The notes under the pieces were generated by a model, which worked only from the letters and a program-made list of their open reading frames with translations, did no database searches and was not told the DNA's origin. Made by a program: the position numbers and the translations under genes. Of a stretch of DNA of 64,000 nt, positions 8,799-16,305 are shown one piece after another. The DNA is from VAXT01 sp963774625 (GTDB lineage: Bacteria; Actinomycetota; Thermoleophilia; Gaiellales; Gaiellaceae): the NCBI GenBank assembly GCA_963774625.1, contig CAVZFQ010000013.1, forward strand, positions 1,116,001 to 1,180,000, written 5' to 3'. Numbering within the stretch: position 1 is the first letter of the stretch; every line of letters starts with the position of its first letter.

Positions 8799-9458
8799 AT
8801 GACGAGGAGGAGCAAGAAGAGGAGGAGGACGACGAAGACGCAAGCCGAGGAGGGCGAGACCTTCCGCGGCACCCCGAAGGCGGACAAGCTTGTCGGGACT
8901 CCCGGGAACGATGTCTTCTTCGGCTACGGCGGCAGCGACACGATCGACGGTCGCGGCGGACGAGATGTCGTCTACGGCGGTCTGGGCAACGACCGGATCG
9001 CGGGCGGACGCGGAGCCGACAAGCTGTTCGGTGGTCTCGGCGCAGATCGGATCATCGGAGGTCGCGGGCGCGACGTCCTCAGCGGCGGCCCAGGTTCCGA
9101 CATGGTGAACGGCGGCGCTGGAAGCGACTTCCTGTACGGGTCGCGTGGCCACGACGTCATCGACGGTCGCGGCGGTCGCGATCTCGTCTACGGCGGGCTC
9201 GGCGACGATCGCATCCTGGGCGGCACCGGTGCCGACGAGCTCTTCGGCGGAGCCGGCGCCGACCGGATCGCGGGCGGGCGTGCGAGCGACGTGCTGATGG
9301 GCGGCTACGGCCGCGACACCCTGAGCGGCGAGTCCGGGAACGACACGTTTCGTGCGCTCGATCGCGGCGCCGATGCCGTCTTCGGCGGGACCGGTCTCGA
9401 TCTCTACAGCCTCGATCGCTGGCTCGACCGCGCGCAGTCGATCGAATCGCGTCTCTGA
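8799..9458 (+). CDS. RTX-type calcium-binding repeat region (C-terminal part of the gene begun at 7506, or a separate gene)
   Basis: Nearly all of this frame is nonapeptide-type RTX repeats: GGSDTIDGRGGRDVVYGG, GLGNDRIAGGRGADKLFGG and at least ten more GGxGxD-like turns. They fold as calcium-bound parallel beta-rolls in secreted proteins. The start MTRRSKKRRR at 8799 is basic and has no signal peptide, whereas the overlapping frame encodes an acidic linker (DDEEEQEEEEDDEDA) contiguous with the upstream propeller. The most economical reading is one secreted protein with a propeller, an acidic linker and an RTX tail, with a +1 change near 8852. A separate cytoplasmic RTX protein would make little sense. 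Confidence 0.65.
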   Translation: MTRRSKKRRRTTKTQAEEGETFRGTPKADKLVGTPGNDVFFGYGGSDTIDGRGGRDVVYGGLGNDRIAGGRGADKLFGGLGADRIIGGRGRDVLSGGPGSDMVNGGAGSDFLYGSRGHDVIDGRGGRDLVYGGLGDDRILGGTGADELFGGAGADRIAGGRASDVLMGGYGRDTLSGESGNDTFRALDRGADAVFGGTGLDLYSLDRWLDRAQSIESRL

Positions 9459-9474
9459 AAGCGACTCTGGTAGA

Positions 9475-9503
9475 GCCCCGTCTCGCTCACCGCGAGGCGG
9501 GGC
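9475..9503 (+). terminator. Rho-independent-like terminator after RTX gene
   Basis: GCCCCGTCTCGC (9475-9486) pairs with GCGAGGCGGGGC (9492-9503), 12 bp with one wobble and a 5-nt loop, 16 bases after the stop codon. A T-run is absent. Confidence 0.6.
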
Positions 9504-9611
9504 GTCGCCTCACCCTGAATGGGTGACTTGCACGATCTTTACAGTCTTGGACCGAAATTCTTTACATCTCCGCCCATTCTTTAGAGAGACCCCCAAAAGG
9601 AGGAAACACCC

Positions 9612-10160
9612 TTGAAAGCAAAATTTCTGATCGCAGCGCTCCTCGCAGCTCTGGTCGTCCCGGCTGTCTCGATCGCCGCGGGCCCGACCGGGCAGGACCG
9701 CGAGAACGCTGCTCGTGCCTGTAAGGCGCTTCGCGCTTCGATGGGCGACGCGATCTTCAAGCAGAGCTTCGGAACCGTGCAGAGCAACCGCCAGAATGCC
9801 CACGGGCGCTGCGTGTCGCAGATGTCGCGCTCCGAGCGGCTCAACCGCCTGGCCGCGCAGACTGCGTGTGAGGCCGAGAAGGCCGATCCGACCTTCGCCG
9901 ACACACACGGCGGCAAGAGCTTCGACCAGTTCTACGGAAACGGCCCGAACGGTGCGAACGCTCTCAAGCGTTGCATCTCCCTGAAGACGAGGGCGGCCGG
10001 GGCTGAGCTCAAAAGCGCCACGCTGAAAGCGGCCAAGCTGTGCAAGGCCGAGCGAGCGCTCGACGCCCCCGCGTTCCGTGCCAAGTACGGCAAGAACGCC
10101 AACGATCGCAACGCCTTCGGCAAGTGCGTCTCCGCGCTCGCCAAGGCGCAGAACGGCTAA
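9612..10160 (+). CDS. Secreted protein with three tandem two-cysteine repeats
   Basis: A 182-residue protein starting at TTG with ribosome site AGGAGG 8 bases upstream; the N-terminus MKAKFLIAALLAALVVPAVS is a Sec signal peptide. The mature part is three tandem copies of a ~45-residue unit: ACKALRASMGDAIFKQSFG...GRCVSQM, ACEAEKADPTFADTHGGKSF...KRCISLK and LCKAERALDAPAFRAKYG...GKCVSAL. Each copy has one Cys near its start and one near its end with F and YG/FG between, which suggests one disulfide per repeat. No known family was recognised. It stands alone between two terminators. Confidence 0.8.
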   Translation: MKAKFLIAALLAALVVPAVSIAAGPTGQDRENAARACKALRASMGDAIFKQSFGTVQSNRQNAHGRCVSQMSRSERLNRLAAQTACEAEKADPTFADTHGGKSFDQFYGNGPNGANALKRCISLKTRAAGAELKSATLKAAKLCKAERALDAPAFRAKYGKNANDRNAFGKCVSALAKAQNG

Positions 10161-10179
10161 GTCCCTTACGTCGCACGGC

Positions 10180-10217
10180 GGAGGCCCGTCTCGCTGGGTT
10201 GGGCGAGGCGGGCCTCC
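10180..10217 (+). terminator. Strong hairpin terminator after the triple-repeat protein
   Basis: GGAGGCCCGTCTCGC (10180-10194) and GCGAGGCGGGCCTCC (10203-10217) pair over 15 positions with one wobble; the loop is 8 nt, and TGCTTTG follows. Confidence 0.75.
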
Positions 10218-10254
10218 TGCTTTGAGCTCGTAAAGGTCTGAGAAGATCGGCGGC

Positions 10255-11283
10255 ATGCCGCCGCCTTTCCGGATCGGGGTCATGCAGCTGACCATGGAGC
10301 CGCTCGACGAGATGCTCGAGTCGGCGCGGGTCATGGACCGGGCCGGGATGGACACGATCTGGCTCGCGGAGGCTTACCCGTGGTGGCGGAAGCACGGGAT
10401 GGAGGCGCGCTCGTCGACGGTCACCTCGGCGCTGATCGCGCGCGCGACGGAGCGGATCACGGTGGGCTGGGGGATCATCTCGCCGTTCACGCGGCATCCG
10501 GTGCAGGCGGCGATGGACGCGCGCGTCGTCCAGGAAGCGGCGGGGCCGGGGCGGTTCCTGCTCGGCTTCGGGACGTCGAAGATCTTCCTGAACAACGCGC
10601 GGATGCAGACCAAGAAGACGCTCGGGCCGATGCGTGACGCGGTCGCGATTGTGCGCGGCGTGCTCGGCGGCAAGGAGTTCCAGTACGAGGGCGAGGCGTG
10701 GAGCGCGGACGTGCCCGCCCTGCAGGACGAGGCGCACACGCCGCGCGAGGTGCCGCCGGTCTACGTCGCCGCGACGGCGCCGAAGATGCAGGCGCTCTCC
10801 GGCGAGATCGCCGACGGGTGCCTGACACCGTCGATCACGACGCCTGCCTTCGTCAGTTACACGCGCGAGAACGTGCAGGCCGACATCGACATCGGCTGCA
10901 CCGTGGTCGCGTCGATCGGCGCCGACCGCGACGAGGGTCGCGACGGCGCGCGTGAGATCGCGGGCATGTACCTGGCGAACAAGTTCCAGAACATCCAGGG
11001 CGCGGCGGACACGCTGCTCGAGCTGGCCGGCATCGAGATGGAGGAGCTGAAGCCGATCGCCGAAGCGATGGAGCGGGGCGGGCGGCTCGCGGCCAAGGAG
11101 CAGATCTCGGACGACCTCTTGGACCGCTGCAAGCCGATCGCGGGCACGGCGGAGGACTGCATCGCCGCGATCGAGGAGTACCGCGACGCCGGGTGCACGC
11201 ACGTCATGCTCGAGCTGTGGGGCGACAACCGGCACCGGCAGATCGAGCTCTTCGGCGAGCAGGTGCTCCCGCACTTCCGATGA
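10255..11283 (+). CDS. LLM-class (luciferase-like) flavin/F420-dependent oxidoreductase
   Basis: A 342-residue TIM-barrel protein of the bacterial luciferase superfamily. Signatures: IGVMQLTMEPLDEMLESARV at the start, a strand and loop with DTIWLAEAYPWWRKHG, the region ERITVGWGIISPFTRHPVQA, and GRFLLGFGTS. Overall pattern resembles the F420-dependent methylene-H4MPT-reductase-like branch, common in actinobacteria, though cofactor (F420 or FMN) cannot be fixed by eye. First gene of a coupled run: its TGA overlaps the ATG of the M20 gene by ATGA. Probably an oxidation or reduction step in the catabolic pathway encoded downstream. Confidence 0.85.
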   Translation: MPPPFRIGVMQLTMEPLDEMLESARVMDRAGMDTIWLAEAYPWWRKHGMEARSSTVTSALIARATERITVGWGIISPFTRHPVQAAMDARVVQEAAGPGRFLLGFGTSKIFLNNARMQTKKTLGPMRDAVAIVRGVLGGKEFQYEGEAWSADVPALQDEAHTPREVPPVYVAATAPKMQALSGEIADGCLTPSITTPAFVSYTRENVQADIDIGCTVVASIGADRDEGRDGAREIAGMYLANKFQNIQGAADTLLELAGIEMEELKPIAEAMERGGRLAAKEQISDDLLDRCKPIAGTAEDCIAAIEEYRDAGCTHVMLELWGDNRHRQIELFGEQVLPHFR

Positions 11284-12473
11284 TCGACGAGCGCCGCCTG
11301 GTCGACCTCGCGCTGCGCCTGGTCTCGACGCCGAGCTTCACGGGGTCGGAACAGGCCGCGGCCGGGCTGATGCGCGACGAGCTCGACGGGCTCGGGCTGC
11401 AGGTGCAATGGCAGCAGGTCGAGGACGGCAGGGCGAACGTGCTCGCGACGTGGCCGGGCGCGGGCGGCGGGCCGTCGCTGATGTTCAACGGGCACACCGA
11501 CACGTCGTACTCGGGGCGCGAGCCCTGGCTGCGCGACATCCCCGGGTTCCAGCCCGAGGGGTTCGAGCGTGACGGGCGGATCTACGGGCTCGGGATCTCG
11601 AACATGAAGGGTGCGCTCGCGTGCTACGTGGAGGCATTACGGGCGCTTATGGATCAGGGGGTCCGTCTCAAAGGCGACCTTATGATCGCCGCCGTCGCGG
11701 GCGAGATCGAGAAGACACAGCAGGGCGACGACCAGGGCGCGGAGTTCCGCGGGTACGCGGCCGGCTCGCGCTATCTCGTCACGCACGGCGGGGTCGCGGA
11801 CATGTGCATCCTCGGCGAGCCGACCGAGAACAAGGTCGTGCTCGCGCACTTCGGCTCGCTGTGGCTTCGGCTCTCGACGACGGGTCCGTTCATCCACACG
11901 GCGTTCTCCTCGGGTCGCCAGGACGAGAATTCGATCGTGCGCATGGGGCCGGTGCTCGAGCAGGTGCTCGAGTGGCTGCCGAGCTGGGAGGAGCGGATGA
12001 GCTACGGCGACGTTCGCGGGGTGGCGAACGTGGGCGGCGTCGAGGGCGGCTTCGGCTGGCGCGCGTCGCGGACGCCGCATCGCACGGATCTGTTCCTCGA
12101 CCTGCGCGTGCCGCCGGACGTGGAGATGGCGGAGGCGAAGCGCGAGGCGCTCGAGTTCGGGCGTTCGCTCGACAATGTCGAGGCCGAGGTGTACGTGACG
12201 GCGCCGGGGGCCACGATCGAGGAGGGCCATCCGCTGGTCGGGGCAATCGACGATTCGCACGCCGAGGTCTTCGGCTCGCCGCCTGAGCGCGACGTCGTGC
12301 GTTGGTTCTCCGACGCGTCCGTACTGACGCGCTACGGGATCGAGACCGTCAACTACGGCACGTCGAGCGGCCTACCCGATGCCGAGCTGGGAGAGAACCT
12401 GGCGATCGACGGATTGGTGAAGACTGCAGAGGTCTACACGCGCGCTGCGATGCGCGCCTGCGGGGTCGCATGA
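11280..12473 (+). CDS. M20-family metallopeptidase/deacylase (ArgE/DapE-like)
   Basis: A 397-residue dinuclear-zinc hydrolase. Metal and catalytic motifs: MFNGHTDTS (His and Asp), GLGISNMKGALA (bridging Asp replaced by Asn in the usual D-M-K-G motif, which is odd), GEIEKTQQGDD (catalytic Glu region) and a later GEPTEN. The dimerisation lid domain lies at about residues 190-310. The family removes N-acyl or amide groups from amino-acid-like substrates (acetylornithine, succinyl-DAP, carbamoyl compounds). ATG at 11280 overlaps the upstream TGA, and its own stop overlaps the FAH gene, so the three are translated together. Confidence 0.85.
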   Translation: MIDERRLVDLALRLVSTPSFTGSEQAAAGLMRDELDGLGLQVQWQQVEDGRANVLATWPGAGGGPSLMFNGHTDTSYSGREPWLRDIPGFQPEGFERDGRIYGLGISNMKGALACYVEALRALMDQGVRLKGDLMIAAVAGEIEKTQQGDDQGAEFRGYAAGSRYLVTHGGVADMCILGEPTENKVVLAHFGSLWLRLSTTGPFIHTAFSSGRQDENSIVRMGPVLEQVLEWLPSWEERMSYGDVRGVANVGGVEGGFGWRASRTPHRTDLFLDLRVPPDVEMAEAKREALEFGRSLDNVEAEVYVTAPGATIEEGHPLVGAIDDSHAEVFGSPPERDVVRWFSDASVLTRYGIETVNYGTSSGLPDAELGENLAIDGLVKTAEVYTRAAMRACGVA

Positions 12474-13303
12474 AGCTAGTCACGTTCGACGACGGCAAGG
12501 TGGGGCGGATCGAGGACGAGGAGGTCGTCCAACTCGACGTCCCGGACATGCGCACGTACTTCGAGCGTGACGAGGTCCCGCTGACGGCCGGCGAGACCTA
12601 TCCGCTGGACGACGTGCGCCTCCGCGCGCCGATCATCCCGAAGAAGTTCTTCCATACCGCCGGCAACTTCCGCGAGCACGAGGAGGAGTCGAAGCGCGTC
12701 GGCTGGTCGCACAAGATCGCGCCCTGGATCGTCTTCTTCCAGAACGTCGACGCGATCATCGGGCCCGACGACGCGGTCGTGTACCCCGACCACCTGACGA
12801 GCGAGCTGGACTACGAGCTCGAGCTGGCGGTCGTCCTCGCCAAGTCGGGCAAGGACTTCGGCCCCGAGGAGGCGGCCGACTACATAGGCGGCTACGTGAT
12901 CTTCAACGACATCACTGCGCGGGACATCCAGCGCAAGGAGATGGAGTCGGGCGTCTTCTCGTTCTGCAAGGCGATCGACACCTTCTGCCCGCTCGGGCCC
13001 TGGATCGTGACCCCCGACGAGATCCCCGACCCGCACGATCTGGCCATGGAGCTGCGCGTGAACGGCGAGGTGCGCCAGACGTCGCACTCGAGCCGCATGT
13101 CCGTGACGATTCCCGAGATCCTGGCCCACTACTCGCCGCTCGGCTACAGCGCGGGGGACGTGCTCTCGACCGGGACGGTCTCCGGCGTGGCGGGCTTCAG
13201 CGAGGACGCGGCCTCGCTCTACCTGAAGCCCGGTGACGTGATGGAAGCAGAGATCGAGCGCATCGGCGTCCTGCGCAACCCGGTCATCGCGCGTTCGACC
13301 TGA
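12470..13303 (+). CDS. Fumarylacetoacetate hydrolase (FAH) family protein
   Basis: A 277-residue FAH-fold enzyme. An N-terminal cap is followed by IPKKFFHTAGNFREHEEE, then the metal-binding core SELDYELELAVVL (acidic ligands) and GGYVIFNDITARDIQRKEME, then KPGDVMEAEIERIG near the end, all typical. Members cleave C-C bonds of acylpyruvates or hydrate/decarboxylate 2-oxo-dienoates at the end of ring-degradation or sugar-acid pathways, using Mg. Coupled to the M20 gene by ATGA overlap. The reaction here is not assignable beyond the family. Confidence 0.87.
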   Translation: MKLVTFDDGKVGRIEDEEVVQLDVPDMRTYFERDEVPLTAGETYPLDDVRLRAPIIPKKFFHTAGNFREHEEESKRVGWSHKIAPWIVFFQNVDAIIGPDDAVVYPDHLTSELDYELELAVVLAKSGKDFGPEEAADYIGGYVIFNDITARDIQRKEMESGVFSFCKAIDTFCPLGPWIVTPDEIPDPHDLAMELRVNGEVRQTSHSSRMSVTIPEILAHYSPLGYSAGDVLSTGTVSGVAGFSEDAASLYLKPGDVMEAEIERIGVLRNPVIARST

Positions 13304-13373
13304 ACCGTTTGCGTTTCTTTCTCGTACAGCGGGAAGGGGGAAAAGAGCGCTGTCAACGAGAGAGAGGGGACTG

Positions 13374-14288
13374 TTGATGAACCGCACTCGCCTGCTGCTG
13401 GCAATCGCTGGGCTCGCCCTGTTCCTGCCCTTCGCTGCCACCGCGGCCAGTTCGTGGCCGACGCACATCGACCTACCGAACGGCTTCCGTCCGGAGGGAA
13501 TCGCCATCGGCCCGGGCCACACCTTCTACGCGGGCTCGATCCCGACGGGCGCCGTAGTCCGCGGCGATCTCCGAACGGGTACGCACTCACCGCTCGTGCC
13601 CGCCCAGGCCGGGCGTGCTGCGATCGGAGTCGACGTCGACAACCGCGGGCGTCTCTTCGTGGCCGGGGGCCCGACCGGACACGGCTTCGTGTACGACGCG
13701 AACACCGGCGCCAACATCGCCGACTACGACTTCACGGTTGGGGATCCGCCGACCTTCGTGAACGACGTCGTCGTCACGCGCACCGCGGTCTGGTTCACCG
13801 ACTCGGTGAACCCGTTCCTCTACAGGATCGCCATCGCCCCGAACGGGACGCTCGGGGCAGCGACCGCCGTGCCGCTCACCGGCGACATCGTCTACCAGGC
13901 CGGCTTCAACGTGAACGGCATCGAGGCGACTCCGAACGGGAGGACGCTGATCATCGTCCAGTCGAACACCAGGAAGGTCTTCACGGTCAACCGGAGCGGG
14001 GTCGCGAACGAGATCGACCTCGGCGGCGCAACCGTTTCGGGTGATGGACTTCTGCTCGACGGCACGACGCTCTACGCCGTCGTGCGCAGCCCGGTGGACG
14101 GGGTTCTCGTCATCGAGCTGTCACCCGATCTGTCCTCCGGGACAGTCGTCCGGACGATCACGGATCCGGACCTGGACGACCCGACGACCATCGACGAGTT
14201 CGGCAACCGGCTCTACGCGGTCAACGGGCGCTTCAGCACACCGCCGACCCCAGACACGCCGTACTGGCTGACGCAGCTTCGTAAGTAG
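13374..14288 (+). CDS. Secreted SMP-30/NHL-type beta-propeller protein
   Basis: A 304-residue exported protein: the signal peptide MMNRTRLLLAIAGLALFLPF ends near ATAASS, and a six-bladed-propeller pattern follows, with FRPEGIAIGPGHTFYAG, GVDVDNRGRLFVAGG, FVNDVVVTRTAVWFTDSVNP, NGIEATPNGRTLIIV and GDGLLLDGTTLYAVV. This resembles SMP-30/gluconolactonase-like propellers that bacterial annotation sometimes mislabels as superoxide dismutase. No catalytic metal site was identified by eye. A ribosome site (AGAGGGGA) precedes ATG, and a terminator follows, so it is probably its own transcript. Confidence 0.8.
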   Translation: MMNRTRLLLAIAGLALFLPFAATAASSWPTHIDLPNGFRPEGIAIGPGHTFYAGSIPTGAVVRGDLRTGTHSPLVPAQAGRAAIGVDVDNRGRLFVAGGPTGHGFVYDANTGANIADYDFTVGDPPTFVNDVVVTRTAVWFTDSVNPFLYRIAIAPNGTLGAATAVPLTGDIVYQAGFNVNGIEATPNGRTLIIVQSNTRKVFTVNRSGVANEIDLGGATVSGDGLLLDGTTLYAVVRSPVDGVLVIELSPDLSSGTVVRTITDPDLDDPTTIDEFGNRLYAVNGRFSTPPTPDTPYWLTQLRK

Positions 14289-14314
14289 CCGCGGGCCGAC
14301 GCAACGGACGGAGT

Positions 14315-14344
14315 CTCAGGCACCGGGCACGCCCGGTGCCTGAG
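14315..14344 (+). terminator. Perfect 13-bp hairpin terminator
   Basis: CTCAGGCACCGGG (14315-14327) pairs perfectly with CCCGGTGCCTGAG (14332-14344) around the loop CACG, 27 bases after the propeller gene. It lies immediately before the metallo-beta-lactamase-fold gene (GTG 14363), so it separates two transcripts. Confidence 0.75.
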
Positions 14345-14362
14345 GCGCTGTAGGTTCGCATC

Positions 14363-15160
14363 GTGACCGTCCGCATCGGAGACATCGAGGTCGTGCCGCT
14401 GCTCGACGCCGTTGGCTCGGTCGGCGGGCTCGAGAGGGTGTTCCCGGGGGTTCCAGACGAGGCCTGGGAGCCGTATCGAGCCCTGTACCCGGAGCTCTTC
14501 GACGAGACGGGCTGGCGCGTGCAGTGCAACAGCTATCTGATCCGATCGAACGGCCACAACCTCCTCGTCGACACCGGAGTCGGCGAGTTCGAGTTCTACG
14601 ACAGGCCCGAGCGAGTCGGAGCGTTGCCGACGGCGCTCGCCGACCACGGTGTTCGCCCCACCGACATCGACGCCGTGTTCCTGACACACGTCCACGTCGA
14701 TCACATCGGCTGGAACGCGGAGTTCGGTGCCGCGCGCTTCATCTGTCACCCGGCCGCCGCGGCCGCGGCGCGCGAGCGGGCCGACCGTCCGCACATCCAG
14801 CGCTGCGTCCTGCCGCTGGTGGAAGCGGGGCGCGTCGAGAAGGTAGTGGACGGGAGCGAAGTAGCGCCCGGCGTCGTGGCGGTCGAGCTCGAGGGCCATG
14901 ACGCAGGACACACCGGCCTGCGCATCGGCTCGGAGGCCATCCTCGTTGCCGACTCCTTTCCGCACCCCGCCTTCCTCGATCAGCCCGACTGGCACTTCGT
15001 CGCCGATAGCGATGCCGTGCGGTGTCAGGAAACCCGGCGCGTGCTTCTGGACGAAGTGACGGACACCGAGAAGCTCCTCATCTGCAGTCACTACCCGGGG
15101 AGCGGCATCGGCCGGGTGACCCGCAAGGGAGGACGAATCGTCTGGAACGAGGCCGCGTGA
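14363..15160 (+). CDS. Metallo-beta-lactamase-fold hydrolase
   Basis: A 265-residue MBL-fold protein. The HxHxDH zinc motif is LTHVHVDHIGWN; an earlier LLVDTGVGEFEF supplies the beta-strand/Asp-Thr-Gly, and GHDAGHTGLRIG gives a third ligand His. CSHYPG near the C-terminus supplies the last His. The family covers lactonases, thioesterases and glyoxalase II-like enzymes. GTG start; the stop overlaps the GTG of the M24 gene (GTGA), so it opens a coupled run MBL, M24, HMGL-like. Substrate unknown. Confidence 0.85.
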   Translation: MTVRIGDIEVVPLLDAVGSVGGLERVFPGVPDEAWEPYRALYPELFDETGWRVQCNSYLIRSNGHNLLVDTGVGEFEFYDRPERVGALPTALADHGVRPTDIDAVFLTHVHVDHIGWNAEFGAARFICHPAAAAAARERADRPHIQRCVLPLVEAGRVEKVVDGSEVAPGVVAVELEGHDAGHTGLRIGSEAILVADSFPHPAFLDQPDWHFVADSDAVRCQETRRVLLDEVTDTEKLLICSHYPGSGIGRVTRKGGRIVWNEAA

Positions 15161-16305
15161 GCTGGCCCCGAGACGACGCGAAGCTCGACCGGGTTCGCAA
15201 CCTGATGGTCGGAGCCGATCTCGACGCGCTCGTGGTCCGCGCGCCTGACAACGTCCTCTACCTCTCGAACTACTGGGGCATGAAGGGCTACGAGGCCGTC
15301 GTCTTTCCGCGGGTCGGCGAGCCGATTCTGATCGCGATGGCGCCCTCGCAGGCCGACGCCGAGCGCACCGCCTGGACGGACGACATCCGGTTCTTTCCCG
15401 GCTACGACGAGCGCGATCCGCGGCCCCCGGCGATGCGCGCGCTCGAGCTGGTGCGCGAGGCAGCCGACGAATTCGACCGCGTCGGCCTCGAGCTCTCGCT
15501 CGGAACCCAGGGCGCAGACCGCATGGTCGGCGAGCCGACGACCTTCACCCAGGCGTGGTTCGACTGGCCGCAGCCGATCGACGCGACGCCTCTCCTCAAC
15601 GACGCTCGCGCGATCAAGACCGAGCAGGAGCTCGAACGGATACGTCTCGCCAACGACATCGCCTCAGCCGCCATGGAGTACGCGCGCGAGCACGTCCAGC
15701 CCGGCATGAAGGAAAGCGAGGCGGCGGCGCTCTGGAACGGGTTCGTCCACAGCCGGGGCACGGGCTGGGAGGGCAAGGTCGAGCTCGCCCACGGCTTCTC
15801 GCTCGTCTGGTCGGGCCCGGGAATCCGCACGTTCACGTCGACCTCCGATCGCCCCGTGCAGGAGAACGAGCCGACCCTGTTCGAGATCTGGGTCTGCGCG
15901 GACGGTTACTGGTGCGACTACACGAAGAACATCTGCCCGGGCAAGCTGACCGAGGACTACGACCGCCTGCTCGACCAGCTGCTCGCCGTCTACCAGGCTG
16001 CGCTCGACCACTGTCGGCCAGGGGCGAGCCTGGCGCAGCTCGACGCGCTGATCCGGACCGGGATCGCCGAGGCCGGGTACTCGGGCCAGCCCTCTCATCC
16101 GGTGGCGCACGGAGTCGGCGCGCGTGCCCACGAGCCGCCGTACGCGCATCAGGCCGGCGGGGGCACGATCGAGGCCGGCATGGTGCTGGCGATCGAGCCG
16201 GGGATCTACTGGGAGGGCGGCGGCGGCCTGCGCCTCGAGGACAACTTTCTGATCACCAATGACGGGCCCGAGCGGCTCGGGACGTTCCCGGACGACTTCC
16301 GATGA
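15157..16305 (+). CDS. M24-family peptidase/creatinase-like hydrolase (Xaa-Pro dipeptidase fold)
   Basis: A 382-residue pita-bread-fold enzyme. The N-terminal creatinase domain starts MSWPRDDAKLDRVRNLMVGA. The catalytic domain carries the five metal ligands in order: Asp in the VCADGYWCDYTK segment (two Asp), His in SHPVAHGVGARAHEPP, Glu in AIEPGIYWEGG and Glu in GGLRLEDNFLITN. The fold includes Xaa-Pro peptidases, creatinase and ectoine hydrolase (DoeA), so a non-peptide substrate is possible in this catabolic setting. The GTG start overlaps the previous TGA and the stop overlaps the next ATG. A second, frame-broken M24 gene lies at 25634-26699. Confidence 0.87.
   Translation: MSWPRDDAKLDRVRNLMVGADLDALVVRAPDNVLYLSNYWGMKGYEAVVFPRVGEPILIAMAPSQADAERTAWTDDIRFFPGYDERDPRPPAMRALELVREAADEFDRVGLELSLGTQGADRMVGEPTTFTQAWFDWPQPIDATPLLNDARAIKTEQELERIRLANDIASAAMEYAREHVQPGMKESEAAALWNGFVHSRGTGWEGKVELAHGFSLVWSGPGIRTFTSTSDRPVQENEPTLFEIWVCADGYWCDYTKNICPGKLTEDYDRLLDQLLAVYQAALDHCRPGASLAQLDALIRTGIAEAGYSGQPSHPVAHGVGARAHEPPYAHQAGGGTIEAGMVLAIEPGIYWEGGGGLRLEDNFLITNDGPERLGTFPDDFR

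Noticed and set aside
8276..9526. A separate gene across the propeller-RTX junction
   Set aside because: Only its middle part (about 8500-8850) shows repeat protein; both ends are Arg-rich shadow, so it is a bridging frame of a frame-shifted gene.
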